A stretch of DNA of 64,000 nt from Platycnemis pennipes. Lineage: Eukaryota > Arthropoda > Insecta > Odonata > Platycnemididae. Shown one piece after another: positions 11,785-22,095 of this stretch; position 1 is the first letter of the stretch, and each line of letters begins with the position of its first letter. Location of the stretch: the NCBI GenBank assembly GCA_933228895.1, contig OW121846.1:8525915-8589914 (forward strand), given 5' to 3'. The notes under the pieces are model-generated. The model searched no databases and had not been told where the DNA came from. It saw only the letters and a program-made list of their open reading frames with translations. Both the position numbers and the translations under genes were made by a program.

Positions 11785-12574
11785 GGTATCATGTCAAGTC
11801 GTAACCATACATTTTGTAACATCATCTGGTAACCAACATCTCCTAAATGGACATCTCGTAACCACAAAAATTGATAACCAGACAACTCATAACTTACCAC
11901 TCGTAAACGCAACAACTAGTGTCATTTGTTAACCAGAAGTGCAGACAATGACTGCTGGGGGGTATGAGAAATATTCATACCCAAATTAAAAATGATGCGT
12001 AACATGAAAAGTATGGCTTCTGTTTAAGTTTTATTTTAACTTTCACACCAATAATGAAATATAAGGATGTTAACTAAATGGGTAGTTAGCCCCAAAAATA
12101 TGAGAAGGAAAATTTACAGGGGAATCATGATGGCCGTTTCTATGCTGGAGGGCCACCAGGGGAGCCTATAGTCTGGTAGAAGCAACATATCTAAGGAAAT
12201 ATCGGGGTAGGGACTAACTGCTAATGGTATTCAATACGGAATGATAAACCTTAGACAATACAAGGACTGCACTGAGGCCAGCAGGCCGCATCAATGAAAC
12301 AAAAGGATGTTGATAAATGGGAATTTGGCCTCAAAAACATGGGAAGGAAAACACAGAGGGATTGCGATAGTCGATTTCTGTACTTCTGGTTACCAAACTA
12401 CTGTATACTAGTTGTCACGTTTATGAAATAGTAAGTTACAAGTTGTCTGCTTACCAATTGTCGTGGTTACGAGATGTCACGGTGACGAGATGTCGCGGTG
12501 ACGAGATGTCTCTTTACAAGATGTCGGTAACCAGATTTTGGTTACGAAATGTACGGTTAAGACGACATGAAACC
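11785..12574. mobile_element. 790-bp unclassified inverted-repeat element with iterons and 8-bp duplication
   Basis: Both flanks carry the identical 8-mer TAATAGTT (11777-11784 and 12575-12582). The ends are inverted copies starting GGTATCATGTC and GGTTTCATGTC, and similarity continues for over 100 bp per side. The right arm holds 16-bp iterons: GGTTACGAGATGTCAC (12465), GGTGACGAGATGTCGC (12481), GGTGACGAGATGTCTC (12497) and a weaker fourth unit. The left arm has the complementary GTAACC/ACATCTC strings. The centre carries an imperfect 80-bp direct duplication (12062-12140 and 12302-12380). No open reading frame. An 8-bp duplication fits hAT, P or Merlin-like elements, but I cannot place the terminus in a family. 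Confidence 0.8.
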
Positions 12575-12639
12575 TAATAGTTAAAGCCCTGGTGTCGGAG
12601 GACCCAAAGACTTAAAAAATTGCAGCTATTGCTGGTGTG

Positions 12640-13015
12640 GGTAAGCCAAATACAAAACAAACAGGTTGTGATGAAGCTGAGGATGGAAATTTTGGCATCT
12701 ATGATGCCTTATGTTTTTCAGGAGCATGATTTACTGGCTAAATAAAGCTTTTTGGACCAAAACTGGTTCTCAGACGATGCCAAAATTCTAGAATTCTGGC
12801 CTCCTATGAACCTAGATTTAAGTTTATTGGATTATGCTGCATAAAGTTAGTTGAGAGGGCCACCAAAAAGGCATGGCATCCCATTGTGACCTAATTCAGG
12901 AATGCTATTGAGGCAGCATTCACCAGCACCAACTGCGCTGCATTGCAAATACGGATCCTTCTGACCAAGAATGGAAACTGTCATTCATGCTAATGGGACA
13001 CATTGAATAACTGTG
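12640..13015 (+). pseudogene. mariner-type transposase remnant, C-terminal catalytic region
   Basis: Translation with frameshifts shows ILEFWPPMNLDLSLLDYAA, which matches the WPP-SPDLNPLDY block that carries the third catalytic acidic residue of mariner-like transposases. It is followed by a LVERATKKAWHPIV stretch and a C-terminal block corresponding to the GGHIE end of the family. Stops interrupt each frame and the first two catalytic aspartates are missing. It starts about 65 bp after the 790-bp element. Confidence 0.6.
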
Positions 13016-14247
13016 CATAGAACAGATCCCTCCCCCCCCCCCCCCACATGCCATGAAAAATGATTTTGCATAATACTATTTCTTATTAGCAAAATTCTAC
13101 AATTTGTCTTGATTTTGGTGATGCACCCTGTATTAATTTACTTAGCAGGCATTTTACTGAATAGTTAAAACTCAATTTTCAAAGAAAATAAGAAAACTTA
13201 CATAACAATCAAGATGATTAAATTATTTAAAATAGAGATGGTATTAGCTAAATATAAATGCCTTAATGTGAGCTTTGATAACAGAGCAGGCTAAACTCAT
13301 ATAACGAATTTTGAAGGGGTAGGGGTATACATGCAATAGCTGACAGAACTACAGAAAACATTAATTCATAAGTGATGAAGCACTAAACATCCAAAAGCAG
13401 AGTTAAACACAAAAGCATTGAATTAAGGTCTTAAAATGTCACCTGAGTCACGAGTAGCTAAGGATTCCCTTGAACCACTGATGTCAGCTGAAGAAGAAAA
13501 TATAGATTCAGCATTTTAGCATTTACTCATTCAGTGATAGAAATAAGAGCTTAATAAGTAGTTTCCTTATGTATCTACTTTTATCTCTAATACATATAAC
13601 TGACATAATTATAGTTAAGTAATTCCACCACAATAAAACATATTAGCCAAGAATACAAATATGTACAAGCATAACAGAGGCCATTTTGACAAAAATTTGA
13701 AAAAAATCATAAAATGGAGTACAAGGCAGAGTAGACAAATTATTTTTAGGCCATTTTTTAATTACTCTTCTAAAACTGGAATTTACTCAAAAGCTATTGA
13801 AAAGCACAAATAAGTTCTCATCATAAATAAAATACTTTGATTTATTTTTAATTGTCCATGTGACAATATTTATCCTGGATAATGACAATCAACCAAGAAA
13901 ATATTCATGTTTTTAAATTTAATGGTATTAATTCCATAAATGTGTAGAACTGAAATAAATTATATCAAGAAAGAATATCCTAGTACCACAGTCACATTCA
14001 CTAGAGCTCACTGATGTCCTTTCACTCTATCTTATGAACTAACATTAATATCTTTACCAAATACCCTTCCTCTTTTGGTCCCACATTGTAAAAAAATGCA
14101 TTCCAGTCTAGTTAATTTTATGTATCTATGAGGGTAAACCTTTGGATTGTAAAATTTTATTTATATTATTGGTATTAATGACTAGAATGACAGTATTTTA
14201 ATTTTTTTACATAGTTTTGTATCCAGTATTTTTTTAGTGATAATTTT
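13016..14247. other. No gene recognised; poly-C tract
   Basis: A run of C broken only once lies at about 13027-13046. The rest is AT-rich without open frames of note or recognisable repeat ends. Confidence 0.4.
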
Positions 14248-14309
14248 TGCCATTTTATCTCCCTGACAAGTATCAAAATGTTGATACTTGTCAGCGAGAT
14301 AAAATGGCA
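14248..14309. repeat. 62-bp hairpin
   Basis: Arms 14248-14275 and 14282-14309 are inverted copies of 28 bp with a single mismatch; TGCCATTTTATCTCC faces GAGATAAAATGGCA, with a 6-base loop. It could be an inverted duplication scar. I see no element boundaries around it. Confidence 0.8.
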
Positions 14310-16356
14310 TGGCATGGGAAGAGTACGGTCTTACTTGTGATACATACATGCACCTTGAATAAATCAATCAATTCTCTACCAAATAAACTCAGCTTAAATC
14401 TGAAAGAAAAGCAAAATTGATGATGCCAAGTAATTTCTTTTCCTGCTACACAAAAGGGAGCACAAGATGTCATAATGTCATAATTTATTTAAGAGATATT
14501 TTGAGAATACCATTAAAACTTTTTAGTTGCATATTCTTCACTTCATGAATGATCTATGAACACCCATGTAAATTACCACTGCTGCATTCACCATGATATA
14601 GTTCCAAAAATATGCTACTTCTATGATACTTCTCACTGGTTATAAAGATACGATTTACATCCATGGATACGATCCATGGATTCAGGCATACCTAGTCTGT
14701 TATGGAATATGAAAATGGAGGTCTGCCACTCATGGATATCATTCATTACCAATCGTCTTGTAACACCTAGTCAGTCTTGTAATATTTTTGGCTAAACATT
14801 ATTCACTAGAACAATTATCATGGTTAATCTAGAAACAATCTCATTAGTTCCATAAAAGATTTTATTCCCCAAGAAGGGCTGAGGGTAAGGCTGGAAAGGA
14901 TGGATTAAAGAATAAGGGAAACTATAATTCTTCTTAGAAAACTTGAAAAGGGAAAGGGAAGATTCTTCAAAAATGGAAAACAGTACCTATGATTGTTGGG
15001 ACTTACTTAGAAATACTGTTTGGTATCTACTTTATTCATATAAAAGTTAATAATGACAGAAGTTCCTACACATCTATATCAGAATGTAAAATGCAATGCT
15101 AGTACAAATCTGCATTCAACACACCATATGGAAGAAACCCATATCCCACACTATCAAACATCTGTATACACTAGGTCTTTCCAAGTCACTCCTAGCAGAG
15201 TATAGAATCACAGGTCATAAGATGTAAAAAAAATTAAAATGCAAACAATTTCAAAAATAAATATCATAATAAACTACTTCAAGTGAATTAAATACTGTGT
15301 TACATTGTGCAACATTGGATATATTTTTATCATGTTGCTTTTTTATACCCGATTAGTCTTGTTTTTGTCACCTAATATGTTCTTTTTTTTGCAAAATTTT
15401 CTAAAGTAATACAAAATAATTGTATGAACATCCTCATGAAATTGTACTAACGTGGATCTGCCAATTGTAACAAAAATGTCACAAACAGCATTGCTCCAAT
15501 CTAATAGCTCTTGCTTCTTACCAGCTCCTTGCATTGTAGAATTTTAGTCTTTGTGTGAATGAGGAAGGCTTTACTTCCGTGTAAGCTGTTTTCAGTGAGT
15601 GTGCACACATGTTCTCCTAATACCTCTGCTACTTTTCTGCCTTGCCTGAAACCTGATAATGGACATTCCCCTTGTGTACAAACACTTTTTTTATTTGTCA
15701 TTGCCATTATCGTAATAATTTTTCATATAGTAACCTAAAAAAGTAACCTTGTTCGTTAAATATTATTGGCACTGGTATTACTTACTACATATTTCCAAGG
15801 GATCATTTGATAAATACTACTCTCATGTTTGGTGTATCTTTATCCAATCCTTTCACATCCAAAAATGTATGTTTTTAAATCTCTACCAGATGGCAAGCAA
15901 TTCCACTTTTGCAGCTTTGGTATATTAGCCAAATGTATTGCAATATGGCATGCAGATTCTGCAGGAAAGGAAGTTATTTGGTGGCTATATGTGGGTTGAC
16001 ACTAACATGTTATCAAGTATGTTTGGATGATTGCTCCTCTATACTTCAGTTATGATATACCAGTACTAAATCTCTAAGAACCCTTTCCTGCACATTGCTT
16101 TGGTCACCATTGAGTTATGGACATAACTGGAATATTTCCAATAGAATCACTTGGAAGGGACACTGTTGTAGCCTAATGATGTGAGTATCATAGCGAAAAC
16201 TTTTGTCTCCTCCTCACTAATACTACTTGATGAATGATCAATAAATGCCGTGTATTTTTCAGATTCTAACACAAGAAATTTAAAAATATTATCTAAAAAC
16301 ACTTTCAAAATGTTAAACACAAGACTTGACCCTCAATGATGAAAAATCTGTCTCAA
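14310..16356. other. No gene recognised
   Basis: About 2 kb of AT-rich sequence. The open frames are all under 70 codons, overlap each other and carry no recognisable motifs. No terminal repeats or RNA genes were noticed. Confidence 0.4.
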
Positions 16357-16423
16357 GGAAGAAACAATTTCTCTCATTTCTTTCCTCTTTCCTAGAGGAA
16401 GAAAGAGAGAAATTGTTTCTTCC
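16357..16423. repeat. 67-bp hairpin
   Basis: GGAAGAAACAATTTCTCTC at the left is matched by its exact reverse complement at the right end, and inner CTTTCCTCT/AGAGGAAGAAAG pairs extend the stem. The loop is only a few bases. Confidence 0.75.
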
Positions 16424-16997
16424 CTGAGAGGAAGGTCCATTCCTTAATTAATGGCCGAATGCTCTGTAAGGCTAAGGACACACGTATAATACCCCTACCC
16501 ACTGCCCCAAAGATGCTTAATCTCCAAACCCGCCTCAACCCACTACCTCAAGACAGGTATTTTAGATTCAATGCCGCAGGTCAGGGGTCTCAGGCTCAGG
16601 GGTCAAGGGGCTCATGAGTGCAGGGAGTCTCTCACTTGCAGGTAGGGAGCTGGATAATACTCCCGGATTCATAAATTTAAGAAAACCCACCGCAGAAAAC
16701 CTCAAAAACAAATTCCTACCCGAGCCAGGGTTCACTCATGCCAGAAATGCAATAATTAGGAGTTCTTTCTCAAGTACTTGTTCTTCTCTTGTCTTGGTCT
16801 TACTCTTGTATAACTGCTGTGCATTCTTCTCAGGTTTTCCACCGTGGTAAGTGTTCAGTTGCCAACGTATCAATGGCTGACTCCGCCATCGTCCTCAGGG
16901 CGTTGGCGGAGTCAGCCTAGAGTCAGCCCGGCGGAGAACCAAGTCCTATATACTTGTGTAACTGGTCCTGATCAGTACACATGCTGCCACCCCTCAG
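16424..16997. other. No gene recognised; GC-rich hairpin at 16875-16917
   Basis: More GC-rich than the surroundings. GGCTGACTCCGCCA (16875-16888) and its perfect reverse complement (16904-16917) enclose a 15-base loop containing CGTCCTCAGGGCG. The 78- and 64-codon frames here have no recognisable motifs. Confidence 0.4.
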
Positions 16998-17363
16998 ACA
17001 TATTGGTGTCAGATGTGGGATTGGGTGGTTGGCTGTGAACATCGAGAATGTTAACGAGGGAATTTAATACTTTAGAAGGAATCTTCGGAAGTTATGGAAA
17101 TTGATTATCCACGCTAAGGTGATTTTAGTAAATTTTAATGACAAACATAGCCCACAAGGAGTATCGATTCAAAGTAGTGAATATTTTCATGAGTTTCTCA
17201 TCTTTTTCATATATTTGTTTAATCTCTGTTGGCCAGATGGACAGGTTGAAGCACTCAAATTCCGGGTCCAATTTCCCTGACTTTTTCCTGACCTTCTCCT
17301 CTTTTCCAAATTCCCTGACTTTTCCCTGATTTCCAGATTTTCCCCGACTGCTGGGCACCCTGG
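16998..17363 (+). repeat. 366-bp dispersed repeat, copy 1
   Basis: The same sequence recurs in the same orientation at 58655-59029. Both copies start ACATATTGGTGTCAGATGTG and end in TCCAGATTTTCCC-GAC--CTGGG-ACCCTG. The start resembles an LTR terminus (ACA) followed by a tRNA-complementary primer-binding site, as in some Ty3/gypsy elements; that reading is inference. The pyrimidine-rich end (TTCCCTGACTTTTCCCTGAT) also occurs as a small piece at about 34485-34503. Confidence 0.7.
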
Positions 17364-17499
17364 ATAGGTGGCTACCCTTCATTAGGGTCAAGCGTACAAA
17401 GCAGGCAGATGGTCTCGAAAATGACAGCCTTTTGCATTGCACTTGCAAGTGCACCCGCTCGTGCCCTGCATGCTTGGATGCACTTGAGATTCTCAACCA

Positions 17500-17603
17500 G
17501 TGAGCTCCTGACACCACCTAGCACGCCCACGATTAGGACTTATAGCTTCACACAGTTGCCCGTGTACATTTTCCGAAACACCTAGATATTCATAGCTTTC
17601 GTC
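17500..17603 (-). pseudogene. Non-LTR reverse transcriptase remnant, part 2 of the inverted 5' segment
   Basis: On the minus strand this reads ESYEYLGVSENVHG, the YKYLGV block found just downstream of the reverse transcriptase catalytic motifs in an R2-related family of arthropod non-LTR elements. It is the continuation of the fragment at 22350-22530: with copia and one copy of its 5-bp duplication removed, the frame runs on without a break. Past about 17500 I can no longer recognise the family. Confidence 0.65.
17599..17603. repeat. copia target-site duplication, left
   Basis: TCGTC directly before the 5' LTR; the same five bases follow the 3' LTR at 22345-22349. A 5-bp duplication is the copia standard. 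Confidence 0.9.
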
Positions 17604-17852
17604 TGTTGAGTGTTTGTACTTGTTGTGATATAACTCAAGCATCAATACGTTGTGCAGTTGTTTTCTACTGCTACTATCCTTATTCTTTTGTTCGTGACTC
17701 GGCCCATGCCTGGTCAGCTGTCTCTGTCTTTTTGTCAGTCTCTCGATGTACACGTTCTGATGTGCACGTTCTTGTAATCCAAGTACGTACATTAAAGTAC
17801 TGTTCATTATCTGAACCTGTGAATTACGTTTGTTCTACCTCGGCCTCTAACA
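17604..17852 (+). repeat. copia 5' LTR
   Basis: 249 bp, TGTTGAGTG...CTCTAACA. It contains a weak TATA-like ATATAAC at 17627-17633 and ATTAAA at 17791-17796, a possible variant polyadenylation signal. By eye it is the same as the 3' LTR at every position. Confidence 0.95.
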
Positions 17853-17866
17853 GGTTATGGGCCCAG
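17853..17866 (+). other. copia primer-binding site (initiator tRNA-Met, internal)
   Basis: GGTTATGGGCCCAG starts at the first base after the LTR. It is complementary to the anticodon stem-loop region of initiator tRNA-Met rather than to the tRNA 3' end. Drosophila copia is known to prime from such an internal position using a tRNA-iMet 5' fragment. Confidence 0.85.
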
Positions 17867-17946
17867 AGTGTCACGACTGCAATATTAATTGACGTATTCA
17901 CTTTCCGCATTCTCGCAATATATTTGAACTTGCGTTTTATGCGAAA

Positions 17947-20900
17947 ATGTCGGATAACGAACAGGAACATTCAAATGCTGCTGCAACTGTTCACCATTCG
18001 ACACCCGTTGACTTCGCACAGTCGGTGTTCGTTGCACCGGCAGGCGTGCCGGGTATTGAGAAGTTGGAAGGCGAAAGGAACTACAACACGTGGAAATGGC
18101 AAATGAAGATGCTACTCATAGATTATGGCATGTGGGAAAGTGTTACTGGTCAGGACATAGATCCAGTCAAAGATCGACGCGCGCTAGCAAAGATCAGCTT
18201 GGCTGTAAAACCCGTATGTGCTTCTCACATTTACGCCTGTAGCACAGCCAAAGAAGCATGGAATAATCTACAAAAGGCTTTTGGCAGCTCAGGGCTGACT
18301 CGTGAACTAATGTTAGAGAGACAGTTAATGAGAATGCGTTACGAAGATTTTAGTTCCATGTCCGAATACATTAATGGGATCCTTTCCGTTGTGAATCAGC
18401 TGGCAGATATCGGCGTCGTTGTCCCTGATGACAAAGTTGGGAAAATTTTGTTAAGTGGTCTATCGGAGTCTTTTGAGACTTTGGTGCAAGGTTTTGCGTC
18501 CACTCACACTGAAGTTAGAAGTGTGGAAGTAAAAAAGCTTTTGATAGAGGAGGACTGTCGAAGAAGTGCCAATGCGTGCGAATCTTCACTAGCATCCGTC
18601 AAATTCAGGTCAAGTGCTTCTCATGCCCCTAATTCAAACAAGAAAACTGTTCCCAACAACATTATTTGTCATTACTGTAAGAAAGAAGGACATAAACGAC
18701 CTCAGTGCACTAAGTGGAAGAGACTGAAAAACAAAAATTCCTCAAGTTTTCAAGATACATCAAAAAATTCCAAGAAATTTGATGGCAATGATGGCTTAGT
18801 TCTCATGACTGCTGCGACATATAGTAGAATTAAAATGCCAAAAAATCAGTGGTTCTTCGATAGTGGTGGAAGTCAACATCTAACATCTCGTGGTGATTGG
18901 ATTGATGACCTCAAAACTTCTGTGAATGCTGATATCTTAACGGCTAATGGTTCTGTAATGTCATGCCAAGGTGTTGGAAATGTGCCCTTTATTTTTAGTA
19001 GTAATAGTTCTCTAGTTAATGGTACAATTACTGATGTGTTGCTTTGTAAACAGAGTGCTGCAAATTTATTGTCAGTTTCTAAAATTGCAGAAAAAGGTAA
19101 GGTACTTGTGTTTGACAGATATGGTGTTAATGTGTTTGATGAAAATGAAGTTAACATTACAGGTACAAGTCAGCTTACAGGTAGTGCTGTTGGTGGCATT
19201 TATAAATTAGACCAAAATGGAAAAACCACAGCAACTGTTTGTGACAATGGAATGCCTAAGATATCTACTATGGCAAGTGCATCTCTTGTATGTCCATCTA
19301 AAGGTATTGTCTCTGATATTCCTAAACAAATTCCTCATGTTGTAGACGATGTGAACAAGGTTTTACCCTTTATGATGAATGTCTCCAATGTATCTAAGGA
19401 AATTTGGCATAAAAGGACAGGGCACCTTAATTACAAATATTTGTCTAAGCTCAAGGATTTAGCTGATGGCATAAAGTTTGTTGAAGGACAACACACAGAG
19501 TGTATTCCATGTATTCAGGGTAAGCATAGCAAAAGACCATTTCATCAAACAGTTGGTCGAGCATCTGGCTTGTTAGAACGCATTCATTCTGATGTCTGCT
19601 ATCCTGAAAAGGGAGTTGTGACGTGGGGTGGTGCCAGATATCTTGTTACTTTTACAGATGATTTTTCCAGGAAAACTTTTGGCTATCTTATGAAAACCAA
19701 AAATGAAGTGTTTTATAAGTTTAAGGAATTTAAATCGTCAGTTGAAAAACAGACAGGTCATGTGATTAAATGCCTAAGATCGGATTGTGGTGGTGAATAT
19801 ATTAATGGGCAAATGTCAGATTTTCTTAGAGTTCATGGTATTTCTCATGAAACAACGTGTCCGGATACACCAGAACAGGATGGTTTATCTGAAAGGGCAG
19901 GTAGAACTATTTTTGACTGCGCTAGGACTATGTTGTGTGATTCTAAGTTAAACAAGCGCTATTGGGGAGAGGCCGTCTCCACAGCGATCTATCTAAAGAA
20001 TAGATGCCCAACGGCATCTCTCAACTTTCAAATACCTGAGGAAGTTTGGTCAGGCAAAAGAGTTAATTTATCTTACCTTAGGGTTTTTGGTTGCAAAGCC
20101 TTTATTCATGTTCCAAAGAGAAAGCGAGGGAAGTTAGATCCCAAATCAAAAGAAGTAATTATGTTGGGATATGGTCCCGGGAAGAAAGGATACAGATTAG
20201 GTGATATACATGATCCTAAAAAGGTTTACATGTCTAGGGAAGTCAAATTTATTGAGACCCTAATGGCTGGTGATATTCCTATTGCAAGTGAAAACAAAGA
20301 TATGGATAGAAATAAGCTTGAAATTGACAATAATGTTATCATTTTTTCAGATAGAAATGTTCAAAATGTGGATGCTATGAATGATGTTGGTACTTTGTCA
20401 GAAAACAATATTCAAAATGCACCTATTGTCAATGATATCCCTAATGTTGCGGGTTGTAATAGACCCTCACGCATGCGACAGCCACCTCGTTGGCATGCTG
20501 ACTATGACATGTCCTTTCAGGCTTTGACTGATATGTCTGTCAATATTCCTAAATCGACTAAGGACGCTTTATTGGATCCCATGTGGAAGTCAGCTATGCA
20601 ATCCGAATATAATTCTTTAATGAATCATAGAGTATGGGAACTAGTGGACCGACCATCAGATTGTAACGTTGTAAAATCTAAATGGGTTTTTAAATTAAAA
20701 AATGGAAGTTCAGGTGAATTTGAAAAGCACAAAGCTCGCCTGGTAGCCCGAGGTTTTTCTCAAACTTATGGGATTGATTTTCATGAAACATTTTCTCCAG
20801 TTGTTAGTTACACCACACTGAGATTGTTATTTGCGTTTGCTAATGAAATGGATCTGGATATAAGTCACATGGATATAACCACAGCCTTTCTAAATGCAGA

Positions 20901-22083
20901 TCTTAATGAGAAAATATACATGGAACAGCCAGAGGGTTTTTCAGTTCCAGGAAAAGTATGTTTATTGCGAAAGAGCATTTATGGATTAAAGCAATCCAGT
21001 AGGATGTGGAATAGAAAAATTTCTGACGTTATAATTAAAACAGGTTTCAAACAGTTAAAATCTGAATCATGTGTTTATGTGTGTCATAGAAATAAAAATC
21101 TTACCATAGTGGCTTTGTATGTAGATGATATTTATATATTCTCAAACTGTAAACAAGACAGTAAAATCTTGTGTGATTCACTGTACAAAAACTTTGATGT
21201 GAAGTTACTTGGTAATGTGAAAGATTGTTTGGGAATGCGTGTGATCAGAAAAAGAGAAAAGGGAATTATTTCTCTTGACCAGGCTCAATATGTTAAAAGG
21301 CTGTTAGAAAGATTTTGTATGACTGATCTTAAACCTGCTCCTACACCTATGGCTGCTGGATTGGTATTGACCAAAGCCACAGATCTCACTTTTATGTATA
21401 GTGGAACTGTACCATATCAGGAAATAATTGGTGGACTTATGTATTTAGCAGTTAACACGAGGCCTGATATAGCATTTGCAATCAATAAATTAAGTCAGTA
21501 TAGTACGGCCTATGATGAGTCTCATTGGTCAGCTGTAAAGAGAGTAATGCGTTATCTAATAGGTACTCAGAATCATGGTTTGGTTTATGTTAAATCTGGA
21601 AATTTAAATATTAAAGGGTATGTTGATGCTTCTTATGGTGGTGTGCCTGGTGATAGATGTTCACAAACAGGTTATATCATGCAACTTGGTACCTCAACTT
21701 TTAGTTGGGAATCTGTAAAACAAAAAACTGTAGCATTATCCAGCACAGAGGCTGAATATTTAGCCATAACTAATGTAGTGAAAGAAGCATGTTTTATTAA
21801 CAATTTAAGTCAAGAGTTGGAGCTGAAACTTGGTGTGATAGAAATATTGAATGACAATTTGTCTGCTCAATGTATGGCTGAGAACAAGCAAACTTTGAAA
21901 CGCAGTAAACATATTGATATAAAACACCATTTTGTTAAAGATGTAATTGGGCGTCAGATTGTAAAAATGAAATACAATCCAACAGATGACTTGGTTGCTG
22001 ATATTCTCACCAAACCTTTATGTAAAGAAAAGCATTTATATTTTTCTAGGATTATGAATGTTGTGAACATATATGATGCTTAA
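17947..22083 (+). CDS. copia Gag-Pol polyprotein, intact
   Basis: 1,378 codons, close to the 1,409 of Drosophila copia. Order: Gag (about 30-215, with NTWKWQMKMLL and AKEAWNNL blocks); CCHC zinc knuckle C241-C244-H249-C254; aspartic protease with DSGGSQH at 305; integrase zinc site H488-H493-C519-C522 and catalytic D549, D613, E649 (D-X35-E); reverse transcriptase from about 880, with KARLVARGFSQ at 928 and YVDD at 1058-1061; RNase H with D1227 and LSSTEAE at 1264. All catalytic residues are present. The protease has DSGGS where most copia members have DSGAS. The start is the first ATG after the leader and precedes typical Gag sequence. Products would make virus-like particles in which tRNA-primed cDNA is copied and then integrated. 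Stop TAA is just before the purine tract. Confidence 0.95.
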   Translation: MSDNEQEHSNAAATVHHSTPVDFAQSVFVAPAGVPGIEKLEGERNYNTWKWQMKMLLIDYGMWESVTGQDIDPVKDRRALAKISLAVKPVCASHIYACSTAKEAWNNLQKAFGSSGLTRELMLERQLMRMRYEDFSSMSEYINGILSVVNQLADIGVVVPDDKVGKILLSGLSESFETLVQGFASTHTEVRSVEVKKLLIEEDCRRSANACESSLASVKFRSSASHAPNSNKKTVPNNIICHYCKKEGHKRPQCTKWKRLKNKNSSSFQDTSKNSKKFDGNDGLVLMTAATYSRIKMPKNQWFFDSGGSQHLTSRGDWIDDLKTSVNADILTANGSVMSCQGVGNVPFIFSSNSSLVNGTITDVLLCKQSAANLLSVSKIAEKGKVLVFDRYGVNVFDENEVNITGTSQLTGSAVGGIYKLDQNGKTTATVCDNGMPKISTMASASLVCPSKGIVSDIPKQIPHVVDDVNKVLPFMMNVSNVSKEIWHKRTGHLNYKYLSKLKDLADGIKFVEGQHTECIPCIQGKHSKRPFHQTVGRASGLLERIHSDVCYPEKGVVTWGGARYLVTFTDDFSRKTFGYLMKTKNEVFYKFKEFKSSVEKQTGHVIKCLRSDCGGEYINGQMSDFLRVHGISHETTCPDTPEQDGLSERAGRTIFDCARTMLCDSKLNKRYWGEAVSTAIYLKNRCPTASLNFQIPEEVWSGKRVNLSYLRVFGCKAFIHVPKRKRGKLDPKSKEVIMLGYGPGKKGYRLGDIHDPKKVYMSREVKFIETLMAGDIPIASENKDMDRNKLEIDNNVIIFSDRNVQNVDAMNDVGTLSENNIQNAPIVNDIPNVAGCNRPSRMRQPPRWHADYDMSFQALTDMSVNIPKSTKDALLDPMWKSAMQSEYNSLMNHRVWELVDRPSDCNVVKSKWVFKLKNGSSGEFEKHKARLVARGFSQTYGIDFHETFSPVVSYTTLRLLFAFANEMDLDISHMDITTAFLNADLNEKIYMEQPEGFSVPGKVCLLRKSIYGLKQSSRMWNRKISDVIIKTGFKQLKSESCVYVCHRNKNLTIVALYVDDIYIFSNCKQDSKILCDSLYKNFDVKLLGNVKDCLGMRVIRKREKGIISLDQAQYVKRLLERFCMTDLKPAPTPMAAGLVLTKATDLTFMYSGTVPYQEIIGGLMYLAVNTRPDIAFAINKLSQYSTAYDESHWSAVKRVMRYLIGTQNHGLVYVKSGNLNIKGYVDASYGGVPGDRCSQTGYIMQLGTSTFSWESVKQKTVALSSTEAEYLAITNVVKEACFINNLSQELELKLGVIEILNDNLSAQCMAENKQTLKRSKHIDIKHHFVKDVIGRQIVKMKYNPTDDLVADILTKPLCKEKHLYFSRIMNVVNIYDA

Positions 22084-22086
22084 TTT

Positions 22087-22095
22087 AAGGGGGTG
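22087..22095 (+). other. copia polypurine tract
   Basis: AAGGGGGTG immediately upstream of the 3' LTR, the site where plus-strand DNA synthesis would begin. It starts four bases after the Gag-Pol stop codon. Confidence 0.8.

Noticed and set aside
11785..12574. 16-bp iterons considered as a CRISPR-like array
   Set aside because: The units are head-to-tail without unique spacers and lie in the inverted arms of an element with a target duplication; the sequence is eukaryotic.
17606..18106. 166-codon plus-strand frame over the copia LTR and leader
   Set aside because: It is read from LTR sequence and overlaps the Gag start in another frame; the same translation recurs from the 3' LTR. A shadow of the LTR.
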